64,000 bases of DNA from Calcarisporiella thermophila CBS 279.70 (Eukaryota > Calcarisporiellomycota), in NCBI RefSeq assembly GCF_041956535.1, contig NW_027192196.1, positions 923,823 through 987,822 on the forward strand, in the 5' to 3' direction. Both the position numbers and the translations under genes were made by a program. Within the stretch, counting starts at the first letter, position 1. The number at the start of each line of letters is the position of its first letter. The notes beneath the pieces were generated by a model that was given only the letters and a program-made list of their open reading frames with translations, searched no databases and had not been told where the DNA came from. Positions 41,293-55,547 of the stretch are shown piece after piece.

Positions 41293-44200
41293 ATGGATGA
41301 TGACATTAGCGGCCCTGTTGCGACAGTGTCCGCATCTCCTGCCGATGTCGAGCCTTCATTAACTGCAATAGATCCTTCTATCGTAAAGGATTATCTACAG
41401 CATTTGCTACCGGTTGTGTTCGGTGCTGATGGTGGTGATCTTGAGAATTCGCTTATTGCGTATCCTGACACTTTAGATAAGTGTCGTAAATTCGCAAATG
41501 ACCCTCAGACACTTGTGATTTATGTAGTGAAGGAGAAAGAAGAACGAAAAGATGAGGGTAAATTAATATTGTTTTTTTTTTACATATCTTTAGATTCAAT
41601 TGAAATCAGATCGCCGTATATAGCAAATGAGTATTAATGTAATAATTTTTTTCATAGATGATACTACTCCGCAGGCTTTTCTATACTCGCTATCGTTTGA
41701 AATTTCTTGTCAGCCCAATCAGGTTGGATGGCTTGCACTTATCAAACGTACTCCCACGCTAGATGGAACACGACCTTTGATGTCGCAACTTCAATTTTTG
41801 ACCCTTCCTGGACCTGGTGCAGCCGGAGAGCCCAGTACTGTCAGCCCGTATGAAGCTCTCCATTCTTACATACATTTTGCATTCAGCCCGTTCTTCAATG
41901 CATATGTGAGCTCAAAAGGAGAGAGCGCGGAAGTCGGTGCAGGGAAACGTGACGATAAAGATAACAAAATGGGTAAGTAGCTATATGGATATTATAATTT
42001 TTTTCATTGAGTAACCCGAAATTTTATTGAATATAGGCATTCCGATGGCAAAAAAGAAGATAGCTGAACTTGAGCTTTCGCTTCTTCATCTTCAACAAAA
42101 TGTTGACATTCCTGAGATTCAACTTAATATCCATCCAATTGTTCAGAGAGCAGTAGATAAATGTCGTGAACAGGGCAAGCGCGTTACAGTGGATGCTATA
42201 GACCCCTCCTTAGTCTCGGATTCAACTTTCCTGAATAAACTACAGGGGGACGTTAATGGGTGGATCAAGGAAATTCAAAAAGTAACAAAACTCTCGCGTG
42301 ATCCCGCAAGTGGAACTGCAATACAAGAAGTGAACTTCTGGTTGAGTATGGAGCGTGCATTGGAAAAAATCGAAGAGCAACTCAAGAGCGATGAAATTGG
42401 TAAATTATCTTAATGACCCTTTATATACTTTTCTGCTTTGGCTAAAAAAAAGTATTGATAAATTTTTGGTTTATAGTTTTGACTCTGGATATATTAAAAC
42501 ACGCTAAACGTTTTCACGCTACTGTTAGCTTCATTGCTGATACAGGACTGAAGGAGGGAACTGAAAAAGGTATATATTTAGCTTTACAAACCATCTTATT
42601 TTTTTTTCAAATTCCTCATCCTCTAAAATTAAAATCACAATATAGTCCACAAGTACAACCAACTGATGAAAGATTTTCCACTGAACGAATTGTTGTCCTC
42701 TACTGATGTTGATAAGATTCGCGAGTCGCTTGGGTTAATCTTTGGGCACTTAAATAAGAAGCTTCGCCTCTCGTGAGTATTCATCTGTTCTAATTTAAGC
42801 TGACTTCATATTGTTTTGACGGCATTTTCTTATCATTCTCAATAGACCTTATCCAATTCGACGTGCTCTCCCACTTGTTGAAGCAATTTCCCGCGATTTG
42901 AACGACCAGCTTTTGAAAGTGTTAGGCAGTAGGAAGCTAATGTACATGGAATATGAGGATTTCGAGCGCATCACCGCTGGAGCCGAAGAAGTTTTCCATA
43001 CGTGGGACGATCTCATCAAGGAATTTACTAATGTAGCACGTGAAGTTACTCGCAAGCGCTCTGAAAAATTCCTTCCTATCAAGATTAATCCTGCACATGC
43101 AAAACTGCAAGAACGTGTCACTTACGTGCGAACATTCCGTGAACAGCATGAGCAGTTGCACCAAACCATTCTTCGTGTTATGGTACAATCAGGTGGTGGT
43201 GCTGAGGAAGAGAGCGTCAGTGTAAGCGATATTAATGCCGTTGAAGAAGTGAAGCTTGCTTATGATTGCGTGCGCAATATTGACGTGCTTGACGTTAGTC
43301 ACGAAGGCACTGAGATTTGGGTTCACTCGGAGAACGCATACAACGAAAGAGTCTCCCGCGTTGAAAATCAGATCATCGCCCGCCTTCGTGACCGTCTAGG
43401 TACAGCCAAAAATGCTAATGAGATGTTTCGGGTTTTCTCAAAATTCAATGCCCTCTTCGTGCGGCCCAAGATCCGCGGTGCCATCCAAGAGTACCAAACT
43501 CAGTTGATTGATAGCGTCAAGGAGGATATAAAGAAACTGCATGATAAATTCAAGATGCAATATCGAAACTCTGAGGCATATCACATGGCGCAGCTACGAG
43601 ATCTGCCACCAATTTCGGGTGCGATTATCTGGGCACGACAAATTGAGCGACAACTATTGGCATACATGAAGCGAGTGGAGGATGTACTCGGGAAGGGATG
43701 GGAGCTCTATGCTGATGGCCAAAAGCTTCAGTCAGAGAGTAATAGTTTCAGGAAAAAACTTGATACACGTCAGATATATGAAGCGTGGCAAGCAGAAATA
43801 ACACGTCGAGATCTCTCTGTTTCAGGGCGCATTTTTGAAATTACTCGTAATCGCGCTCAGGGGAATGCACTGCAACTTGGCATCAATTTTGATGGGCAGA
43901 TTATTACACTCTTCAAGGAGGTACGCAACCTGTTGTGGCTCGGATTCCAAGTGCCACATACCATAACTAATATTGCCAAGGATGCCAAACGTGTGTATCC
44001 TTACGCGGTGAGTTTGATGGAGACTGTGCGCACTTATTCTCAAACGGTCCATAAGGTTCAGAAAAACCAAGATATTGCAATACTTGTTGCCGGTTACCGA
44101 AATGATGTCCAAGCAATGATTGGACGAGGCATAAACCTGCGATGGGACTATTTTGTTAATACTTACGAGCCACATCGACCGCTTGCTTATGTCTCCAGTG

Positions 44201-47200
44201 CTCTTGATACCCGTGAAAATCGTCATGTCGCGTTTGTTCGTGAATTTGCCAGCGTAGTGTCCATATTCCAGGATAAAGTGGACGGAGCCATCTCAGTGAA
44301 TGAGGAGATCCACCGTGCACTCGAAGATCTTAAGATGTGTCCCTATCAAGCGGATAAATTTGATAGCAACCTGAGTAAAATTCAGAAGCTAATCGACCGC
44401 CTGAATCTGGAATCATATTCCAATCTTGATAGCTGGGTTGCACAATTGGATGCTCGAGTTGAATCAGTGCTTACCCAGCGCCTGCAACAAGCTATTAAAT
44501 CATGGACCTCCGCCTTCCTTCAGGTGGAAGAGCATAGTCAGGAAGCAGATTACGCAGGCGACGCGGTAGTCAAAAGCGGAAGTAAACGCAAAAGAAAAGC
44601 AATTGGTAAAGGCGATAATATAGAGGCAGCCGCGCCTGGTAGCAAGTCTGAGATGCGGCCTACGCTCAAGACACTTGTGCATGAAATCCGCATTCGTAAT
44701 CAGGTTATGTACCTTGACCCGCCGATCGAACAGGCGCGCGCCAACTGGTTCAGTCAGCTCCATGATTGGCTTGCAGTGGTTTGCAATCTTCCGCGTATTC
44801 AGAGTTCCCGCTATGAAATTGGGCTTAATGTCGCAACCCCAGGAGTGAATGGCGAGCTAACGAATTACGTGAATTTGCTTACGTCTTTACCCGATGGTAG
44901 CCTTGAGGGTGCCTATTCCATAGTCGAAAACAAGGTTCGAGAGGTTTCGGAGTATGTTGGCATCTGGCTTCAGTACCAGTCACTTTGGGATCTTGAATCT
45001 AGCTATGTGATCAAGATTTTGGGTGAAGATCTCGCTAAGTGGCAACAGATTCTCTTGGAGATCAAGAAAGCACGGGCAACCTTTGATAACTCTGAGACCG
45101 AGCAGTCATTTGGACCAATTGTGGTCGATTACGAACAAGTGCAGAGTAAAGTAAACGCTAAATATGACCAGTGGCAGCGCGAGATTCTAAATAAATTCGG
45201 AAGTCTGCTTGGTGGGACCATGCGCGAATTTCATTCAGCTGTATTACGCTCTCGCCTCGAGCTTGAGCAGCATTCGGTTGAAGGAAGTTCAACCAGCGAA
45301 GTTGTTACCTTCATCACTTTTGTCCAAGATCTTAAGACAAAAATTGATAAATGGCGACGAGACGTGGAGATTTTCCGCCAAGGTCAAAAAACACTCGAGC
45401 GTCAGCGCTATCAATTCCCTAATGACTGGCTCTACGTGGATCAAGTGGATGGCGAGTGGGCTGCATTCAATGAAATTCTCACGCGGAAGAATAATGCCAT
45501 CCAGGAACAAATCGCGGGTCTTCAGATGCAAATCATTGCTGAAGACAAGATTGTCTCACAGAAAATTCGAGATATAGTCGACGAGTGGGAGAAGAACAAA
45601 CCTGTCCAAGGGGACATTAAGCCAGATATCGCTACCAATACCCTTAATATCTTTGAGGGTCGTGTAATTCGCCTCAAAGAGGAATATGAGATGGTATGTC
45701 GTGCCAAAATTGCACTTGGTCTCGATCAGACTACCGATGCTCGCCTCGACCCTGTGCTCGAGGAGTTACGCGATTTGAAGACAGTCTGGACTGAAATCTC
45801 TAAGATATGGCAATCTGTAAACGAAATTCGAGAGACCCCGTGGTCTTCAATTGTACCTCGCAAGCTCCGCCAGCAACTCGATAATTTGCTTGGCGCTCTC
45901 AAAGAGCTCCCAAGTAGTATGCGTACCTATGCAGCATATGAGTATGTGCAAGACGTTCTTCGCAATTACATCAAAGTCAACCCACTGCTTTCAGACCTAA
46001 AGTCGGAAGCACTTCGAGAGCGGCACTGGCGTAACCTCTTCAAAACTCTGCGCGTGGAAGGTCGCATCACCATGTCGGAGATGACGCTTGCTAACCTCTG
46101 GGATCTTGATTTGCGGAAAAATGAGCAGATTGTGCGTGACGTTATTATCACTGCACAAGGTGAAATGGCGCTTGAGGAGTTCCTCAAAGACGTGAAGGAG
46201 ACATGGACAAACTATGTTCTTGATCTTGTCAACTATCAGAATAAGGTAAGCGGCCTTTTTGTGAATCCTTTTGCTAACCTAGGATCTTGACTGTCAATAT
46301 ATAATAGTGCCGTTTGATCAAAGGAGCAGCTTGGGATGATCTCTTCAATAAATGCGGCGAAAATATCAACTCTCTTACTGCAATGAAGCTGTCGCCATAC
46401 TACAAGGTGTTTGAGGAGGAGGCTTCTGCATGGGAGGACAAACTCAATCGCGTACACGTGTTGTTCGACGTTTGGATCGATGTTCAACGTCAATGGGTGT
46501 ATCTCGAAGGGATCTTTAGCGGAAGCGCTGATATCAAACATTTGTTACCCGTTGAAACATCCCGCTTCCAGAACATTAATTCGGAATTCCTCACTGTGAT
46601 GAAGAAAGTGTACAAGTCACCATTTGTGTTGGATGTACTCAATATACCCAATATCCAAAAGTCACTTGAGCGTTTGGCAGATCTGCTCTCAAAGATCCAG
46701 AAGGCACTCGGCGAGTACTTGGAACGCGAGCGCTCCTCTTTCCCCCGCTTTTATTTTGTTGGCGATGAGGATCTACTTGAAATTATCGGCAACAGCAAAG
46801 ACATAGTTAGGATCCAGAAGCACTTTAAGAAGATGTTTGCTGGAGTTGCCAATCTCCTGCTCAATGAGGACGCAACTGTAATTCGCGGTATGACTTCACG
46901 TGAAGGAGAGGAGGTGGTGTTCAAAACGCCCATTTCGCTTGTGAATGGCCCTAAAATTAATGAATGGCTCACGAGTTTTGAAAAAGAGATGCGCACAACC
47001 CTTGGACTACTCCTCGCTGAATCTTTTACGGATATGAATAGCTTCTTCCTTGCTGAAGAACTTTCAACCGAAAATATGATGACATGGATTGATCAATATC
47101 CGGCTCAGCTTGTGGTACTTACAGCCCAAATTGTGTGGACTGAATTAGTGGAGAGATCACTTACCTCGATGCACGATGGCAATCGGTCCGACGTTGGGCC

Positions 47201-50200
47201 GCTTGAAAATGCCCTACATTTAGTAGAGCGCACTCTCAACATCCTTGCTGACACCGTGCTCCTCGATTTGCTACCAATCAAGCGACGGAAATGCGAGCAT
47301 CTCATCACAGAATTAGTACATCAAAGAGACGTAATTCGACAGCTAATTCAGCACAAGGTCTGCTCTCCCAAAGATTTCGACTGGCTTTACCAGATGAGGT
47401 TCTACTATAATGAGAGCGTTGAAGACCCGCTACAGCGGCTCAACATTAAACTCGCCAACGCCTGCTTCCTCTATGGATTCGAATATCTGGGTGTGCCTGA
47501 TCGCTTAGTCCAGACTCCCCTTACCGACCGCTGCTATCTTACTCTTACCCAAGCACTTGAAAGTCGCCTTGGTGGGTCACCGTTTGGTCCTGCGGGTACA
47601 GGAAAGGTATAATAGTTTGTTTTTGTGAAGCGAGTCCCGTGAATACTCCTATTTAATTTTTTTACTCTTAGACTGAATCTGTTAAGTCACTCGGTGTCCA
47701 GCTGGGTCGTTTCGTACTAGTTTTCTGCTGTGACGAAACCTTCGATTTCCAAGCCATGGGGCGTATTTTTATCGGACTTTGTCAAGTTGGTGCGTGGGGC
47801 TGCTTTGATGAGTTCAATCGTCTCGAGGAACGAATCTTGTCGGCTGTCTCGCAACAAGTCCAAACTATTCAATTGGGGTTGCGCCGATTAAAGGAAAATC
47901 CGAACACAGAAATTGAATTAGTGGAGAAGCAAGTTAAACTCAACGAAAACACAGGCATATTTATCACAATGAACCCTGGATACGCCGGACGTTCAAACCT
48001 CCCGGATAACCTGAAGAAACTATTCCGTAGCATTGCAATGACAAATCCGGATCGTGAGCTAATTGCCCAAGTTATGCTCTATTCCCAAGGTTTCCGGACC
48101 GCGGAGTCGCTTGCGTCTAAAGTCGTCCCGCTCTTCAATCAATGCAAGGCGCGTCTCACACCGCAATCACACTACGATTTCGGATTACGTGCACTTAAGA
48201 GTGTTCTTGTCAGTGCGGGTAACTTGAAACGAGACAGGCTACAATACGTGCGGCAAGAAATTGAGGAGGGTACCAAGGACAATTCCGAGTACGAGCGAAT
48301 ATCGGAGTCGGTGCCTGAGCAAGAGATTCTCATGCAGAGTATTCGCGAAACCATCCTTCCAAAATGTGTTGCCGAGGATATTCCCATTCTCAAAGGGCTG
48401 CTCAACGAGATATTCCCTGGAGTTGACTATGCTCCGGCCAGTCTAGAGAAGCTCAAAGAAGAGATCAAAAAGGTGTGCATCGAGAGACGCCTCGTCGATG
48501 GTGAATTTTGGATGGAAAAGGTGATCCAATTGTACCAGATTCAGAACATTCACCACGGTTTGATGATGGTCGGGCCATCTGGTAGCGGTAAGTCGACTGC
48601 GTGGAAGGTACTGCTCACCGCGCTTGAGCGAGTGCAAGGAATCGAGGGCGTGTCCTATACTATCGATCCCAAAGCTATTCCAAAAGAGGCCTTATACGGG
48701 AGTCTTGATCCCACCACCCGTGAATGGACGGATGGTTTGTTTACACACATTCTCCGAAAGATTGTCGATAACGTCCGAGGTGAAAGCTCAAAGCGACATT
48801 GGATCATATTTGATGGTGATGTTGATCCGGAATGGGTGGAGAATTTGAACAGGTACGCTATATCTTCATTCTATCTCTCAGCATTGCAATTGGGTTGGAA
48901 CTTACCTATCCTTTTAGTGTCCTCGATGACAACAAGCTTCTCACTCTACCGAATGGTGAGCGTTTGGGTCTCCCTCCAAATGTGCGTATTATGTTTGAGG
49001 TTGAGACGCTCAAATACGCCACTCCAGCTACGGTGTCACGCTGCGGGATGGTTTGGTTCAGTGATGATGTGGTGACGATGCCAATGATTTTCAGCAACTA
49101 TTTGGAATCTTTGCGCAATGTTCCGCTAGATGAAGAAGAGGTTTCAGGCCGCCGAATGGAGCAAGAAGAGACGGGATCTTCCTCCGCTAACCTGAACACA
49201 CAAAGGGCTTGTGCAAACATTCTAGAGCCTTACTTTAGAGATGAATCTGGGCTTGTTGGTAAGGCACTTGAATATGCCTTCAGCTTAAATCACATCATGG
49301 ACTTTACCAGAATGCGCGTCCTCGATACTCTTTTCTCGTTGCTAAATAAAACGGTTCGCAACGTTATCGAGTACAATTCGTCGCACCCAGATTTCCCGAT
49401 GACAAACGATCAGCTCGAAGCATATCTCACCAAGCGTCTTGTCTATTGTATCATCTGGAGTTTCGCTGGCGATACAAAACTCGACCTGCGAGCTGAGCTA
49501 GGCAATTACGTGCGAGGCATCACGACCATCGAATTGCCTCCCAATTTGGTTGGAACCTCGATTATTGACTATGATGTTCAGATCGAGAAGGGAGAGTGGG
49601 AGTCATGGCAGACGAAAGTTCCAGTTATTGAGATTGAAACCCACACGGTGGCATCAGCGGATGTTGTCATTCCTACCATTGATACCGTGCGTCATGAAGA
49701 GGTGCTGTATTCATGGCTTTCCGAGCACAAGCCTCTGATTCTGTGTGGTCCTCCTGGTTCAGGTAAATGATTCATGCAGATTTCTGGTGTACTTTGCATA
49801 AAATGGAAACCAGTTTAACATTTCTTTCTAACTCATCAGGTAAAACAATGACCCTGTTCAGTGCGCTTCGAAAGTTGCCTGAGCTTGAGGTGGTCGGCCT
49901 AAACTTTTCAAGTGCTACCACCCCTGAGATGATACTAAAGACCTTTGAGCAATATTGCGAATACCGCAAAACACCCAATGGCCTGGTGCTTTCACCTTTG
50001 ATGATTGGTCGATGGCTTGTAATCTTCTGCGATGAAATCAACTTGCCGGCAACAGATAAGTACGGCACCCAGCGAGTTATATCTTTCTTGCGACAGCTTG
50101 TTGAATACAACGGGTTCTGGCGCGCGTCAGACAAGCAGTGGGTTCGTCTTGAGCGCATTCAGTTCGTTGGAGCATGTAATCCTCCGACTGACCCGGGACG

Positions 50201-53200
50201 TGTACCAATGACCCATCGTTTCTTGCGACATGCACCGCTTGTGATGGTCGACTATCCTGGGCAAATATCGCTGATGCAAATCTATGGGACATTTGTACGC
50301 GCCATGCTCAAAGTGGTGCCAATGCTTCGTGGCTATGCTGATGCTCTCACGGCTGCGATGGTTGAATTCTACTTGATGTCACAGCAACGTTTCACCTCCG
50401 ATATACAAGTTCACTATGTGTACAGTCCACGTGAGCTTACACGCTGGATGCGTGGTATCTTTGAGGCGATCAAGCCGTTAGAGGAGCTTTCTGTTGAAGG
50501 CCTGGTGCGCGTGTGGGCACACGAGGGTCTGCGGCTCTTCCAGGATCGGTTGGTTACGGAGGAAGAGCGGCGCTGGACAGACGAAAATATCGATGCAGTT
50601 GCCCTCAAACATTTCCCGAATATCGACAAAGAAGAAGCCCTTGGACGCCCGATCCTCTTCTCCAACTGGCTCTCCAAGTACTACATCCCGGTCGACCGTG
50701 AAAAGTTGCGCGAATATGTTAAAGCTCGGCTCAAAGTGTTTTACGAGGAAGAGTTGGATGTGCCTCTGGTCCTGTTCAACGATGTATTGGACCACGTTTT
50801 GCGCATTGATCGGGTCTTCCGGCAGATGCAAGGGCATTTGCTGTTGATTGGTGTCAGTGGAAGTGGAAAGGTTTGCCATCAATATCTTTATTTTTTACAA
50901 AAGTATATGCGTTGTATAACCACTATTTTCTTATTTAGACTACTCTCTCAAGATTTGTCGCTTGGATGAATGGATTGAGCGTATTTCAAGTAAAGGTGCA
51001 CAACAAATACACCGTCGAAGACTTTGATGAGGACCTGCGCACGGTTTTACGTCGCGCAGGCTGCAAGGGGGAGAAGATTTGCTTTATCATGGATGAGTCG
51101 AATGTAATGGATTCTGGATTCCTTGAACGCATGAACACTCTGCTTGCCAATGCTGAGGTAAATGCTGATTTTAATAGCGAATCTCTGTCTAAATCAGGTA
51201 TGCTTAACTAACTGATTTGGTGTCTAGGTCCCTGGTCTTTTCGAAGGCGATGAATACGCTTCTCTTATGACACAGTGCAAGGAAGGCGCGCAACGAGATG
51301 GACTAATGCTCGATTCTCACGAAGAATTATATAAATGGTTCACCCACCAGGTGATGAAAAATCTGCACGTTGTGTTCACCATGAATCCACCTGAAGGTGG
51401 CTTGGCATCCCGCGCTGCCACCTCCCCTGCTCTGTTCAATCGTTGTGTGCTTGATTGGTTCGGAGACTGGTCGGATCAAGCATTCTATCAAGTCGGAAAA
51501 GAATTCACAAACAATCTCGATCTCGACGTCCCCACATATGGTGCGCCGATCAACTTCCCAGTGGCGTACCGCGACTTGTCTTTGCCACCTACTCACCGTG
51601 ATGCCATCATCAACGCGTTCGTCTTTGTGCACCAGTCGCTATACGAGATCAACAAGAAGCTGGCTAGCCGGACGGGCAAAATTAATTTCGTTACTCCTCG
51701 CCACTTCCTTGACTTTATCAACCATTACGTGCGCCTGTACAACGAGAAACGGGATGATCTCGAGGAACAGCAGCGTCACTTGAATATCGGTCTCGACAAA
51801 CTACGCGAGACGGTGGTGAAGGTCGAGGAGCTCCGCAAGAGCTTGGCGATAAAGAAGAACGAGCTCGAGGAGAAGAATGCACAGGCGAACGAGAAATTGA
51901 AGAAGATGGTTGCTGACCAACAAGAGGCCGAGCAAAAGAAGGCGGCATCTATCGAGATCCAGAGATCGCTTGAGGTTCAAAACCGCCAGATCGAGGAGCG
52001 TCGGGCGATCGTCATGGGCGATTTGGCCAAGGCGGAGCCTGCTGTTATCGAGGCGCAGAAGAGCGTCAGCAACATCAAGAAGCAGCACTTGACTGAAGTG
52101 CGTGCGATGAGCAACCCTCCTGAGGCTGTCAAAATGGCCATGGAGTCTGTGTGCACGCTGCTTGGCCACCGCATCGATAGCTGGAAGACGGTCCAGAGTA
52201 TCATCCGCCGGGATGACTTCATCGCAAGCATCGTCAACTTCGACACGGATCGGCAGATGACCCGGTTTTTGAGGGATAAGATGCGTAACGAGTACCTCAA
52301 TAACCCTAGCTTCAACTTTGAGACAGTGAACCGTGCAAGCAAAGCTTGCGGACCCCTCGTGAAATGGGTGTGTGCCCAGGTGAACTACTCGGAGATCTTG
52401 GATCGAGTCGGCCCGCTTCGAAATGAAGTCGAGGAGCTCGAGCGCAGCGCCGAGGAGACGAAGATGCGCGCTGCCGCGATCGAAAAGATGATCGAGGAGC
52501 TCGAGAACAGCATTGCCACCTACAAGGAGGAGTATGCCTTGCTCATCAGCGAGACGCAGGCGATCAAGACCGAGATGGAGCGCGTCAAGTCCAAGGTCGA
52601 CCGCAGTCTTACCCTGCTGAGCAGTCTCTCCTCGGAGAAGGAGCGGTGGGAGGCTGCCAGCCAGGCCTTCGACACCGAGATGGCCACCATCGTTGGCGAC
52701 GTGCTGCTCTCTGCGGCCTTTCTCGCCTATGGGGGCTATTTCGACCAGCAGTACCGTGAGCTGCTCTTCGGCAAGTGGACGGACCACTTGCTTCAGGCCG
52801 ACATCCGCTTCAAGCAGGAGATTTCCCTCACCGAGTACCTGTCGACGGCCGACGATCGCCTCTCTTGGCAAGCCAATTCGCTGCCCGCCGACGACCTGTG
52901 CACGGAGAACGCCATCATGCTCAAGCGGTTCAACCGGTATCCGCTCATCATCGATCCCTCCGACCAGGCCCTTAACTTCTTGATGAATGAGTACAAGGAG
53001 CGCAAGATCTCCGTGACAAGCTTCCTTGACGACTCCTTCATCAAGAACCTGGAGAGTGCGCTGCGCTTCGGCAATCCACTCCTCATCCAAGACGTAGAGC
53101 ACCTCGACCCGATCCTTAACCCGGTCCTGAATCGCGAGCTGCGTCGCACTGGCGGCCGTGTGCTCATCCGCCTCGGCAATCAAGACATCGACTTCTCGCC

Positions 53201-55253
53201 TGCGTTCACGCTCTTCCTCTCCACGCGCGACCCCTCGGTCAGCTTCCCGCCCGACGTGTGCAGCCGAGTCACGTTCGTCAACTTCACGGTGACCCGCAGC
53301 AGCTTGCAGAGCCAGTGTCTCAACAAGGTACTCAAAGCGGAGCGCCCCGACGTCGATCAGCGCCGAACCGATCTCATCAAGCTGCAAGGGGAATTCAAGC
53401 TTCGCCTGCGCCACCTCGAGAAGTCGCTCTTGCAGGCGCTCAACGAGTCCAAGGGCAACATCCTGGATGATGATAAGGTGATCGAGACGCTTGAGACACT
53501 CAAGCGCGAGGCTGCCGAGGTGTCTCGAAAGGTTGAGGAGACGGAGAATGTCATGCAAGAGGTGGAGGAGATGACTGCGGTCTACACACCCCTTGCCCAA
53601 GCCTGCAATGGGATCTTCTTCATTATGGAGCAGCTCAATTTGCTCAACCATTTCTATCAGTTTTCGCTCGACTTTTTCTACGACATATTCCACACGGTGC
53701 TGCACAACAACCCCCACCTCAAGAACGTCAAGGACCCCGATGCGCGTCTGGAAATCCTCTTCCGGGACCTGTTCAATGTGTCGTTCCAGCGCGTGTCGCG
53801 CGCGCTGCTGCATGAGGATCATATCATGTTTGCCATGCTGCTAGCCCAGATCAAATTGGGTGGATCAGCGGAGGCCCTCAATGAGGCCGAGTTCGACTTC
53901 CTACTCAAAGGCACCAAGGGAGGCGAGGAGGGGGAGAGGAAGGAGGAGGTCGACGACGACGACGACATCCGCGCCTTGCCTGTCGATATCGTGGAGGAAG
54001 GCTGTCGCGGCATAGTTAAGAAGCTCGTGGCGCTCCCCGCCTTCGCCGGGCTTGTAGAGCACATTTCACAGAACCAAGACCTCTGGCGGTCCTTTATCGG
54101 CAGTAGCAACGCGGAGAATCATGTGCCAACGTGTTGGGAGAGCGAGGGCTCGACCCCCGCATCTGCCGTTAGCCTGCGCAAGATGCTTGTCGTGAAGTGC
54201 TTCCGCCCTGACCGTCTGCTTTCTGCGGCTACCCAGTTTGTGGGTGCGGTGTTCGGAGCCGACTTCCTCGCACAATACGAGCTCAACTTCAAGGGGCTCG
54301 TGTTCGACGAGATCAACGCCGCGACTCCGGTCGCGTTGTGCTCGGTACCGGGATACGATGCCAGCTACCGGGTCGACAACCTGGTCGAGGAGACCAAGAT
54401 TCGGTGCACCTCGGTCGCCATGGGTTCCGCCGAAGGGTTCACGCTGGCGGAACAAGCCATCTCCACGGCGATCAAGAACGGAAGCTGGGTCCTGCTCAAG
54501 AACGTGCACCTTGCCCCCCAGTGGCTTGGGCAGCTTGAGAAGCGCCTGCACAGCCTGAAACCCAACCGCAGCTTCCGGCTGTTCCTTACGATGGAGACGA
54601 ATCCCAAGGTGCCGGTGAACTTGTTGCGCCTATCGCGCATCGTCATGTTCGAGCCTCCGCCGGGCATCAAGGCCAACCTTCAGGACTCCCTGCGAAGCAT
54701 CCCCGAGGCGAAGTGGACCAAGGGGCCGATCGAACGGGTGCGTCTCTATTTCTTACTCGCCTGGCTGCATGCCGTTGTCCAGGAGCGGCTGCGCTATGTG
54801 CCCCTGGGATGGTCCAAGGGCTACGAGTTCAACGACTCCGACCTGGACGCCGCTCTCAACACCATTGACGTGTGGGTGAACATGGTCGCGCAGGGACGCG
54901 CAAACGTGTCGCCGGACAAGATCCCCTGGAAAGCAATCCGCTCGCTGATCGCACAGTATGCCTATGGCGGCCGGGTGGACGAGGCGCCGGACATGCAGCT
55001 GCTCGAGTCGTTTGTCAACGAGCTCTTCACCCCCAAGAGCTACGATCTCGACTTCACACTGGTGGATCGCCCCGACGATGAGCAGCGGCTGGTCATCCCG
55101 GACGGGCATAAGCGCGATCAGTTCGCGGCGTGGGTGAACAAGCTTCCCGAGGCAGAGCCTCCGTCATGGCTCGGTCTCCCCAAGAACGCCGACCGCGTGC
55201 TGAGTGAATCCAAGGGCTTTGCCATGCTGGCCAAACTCTGCAAAGTGCTGTGA
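41293..55253 (+). CDS. DYN1: Cytoplasmic dynein 1 heavy chain
   Basis: Complete motor gene, 12 exons and 11 introns, about 4,400 aa as usual for the family. Exons 1-7 encode the tail (N-terminal dimerisation, light- and intermediate-chain binding) and most of the linker; [13 protein letters not shown] and [17 protein letters not shown] are typical of cytoplasmic, not axonemal, dynein. AAA1 Walker A GPAGTGK|TESVK (intron after Lys), then [18 protein letters not shown] and [15 protein letters not shown]2 [12 protein letters not shown]3 GPPGSGKTM; AAA4 GVSGSGKTTL and ICFIMDESN. The last exon (51228-55253, about 4 kb) holds the coiled-coil stalk, the microtubule-binding domain (about [18 protein letters not shown] to [10 protein letters not shown]), AAA5, AAA6 and the C-terminal region ending [16 protein letters not shown] 41293 is the first in frame. 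The stalk-to-C-terminus half is much more GC-rich than the first half. Confidence 0.97.
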
Positions 55254-55547
55254 GCGGGTTGAACGGGACAAGATCGGTGGAAACGCACGAGGCCCCCTTC
55301 TATTCTTATTGGCCGTATAATTCATTCTTCTTTTTATTTTTACCTATACTATACAATTTTTTTTTCATGATACTACTAGCTTATATCTATATACATCAAT
55401 ATACAGTACAGTATATATACATGGATACTAATTTGAGATTGACTTGAAAATAAAATTAAGTATTCCATTTTATAAGTTTGGCGCAGCAAATCGAGGGAGT
55501 CTCCCCATTCAGAGCACGGCTATATAGAAGGTTAGCGGTGGGCGAGA
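55254..55547. other. Short intergenic region between DYN1 and RFT1
   Basis: 294 bp. An AT-rich insert (55310-55480) between GC-rich genes, with dynein 3' signals and the RFT1 promoter. Nothing else seen. Confidence 0.5.

Noticed and set aside
51801-53822. 673-codon open frame on the minus strand inside dynein
   Set aside because: It mirrors the GC3-rich dynein stalk and motor codons; the encoded protein is Leu/Glu/Val-rich with no domain. It is a shadow of codon bias.
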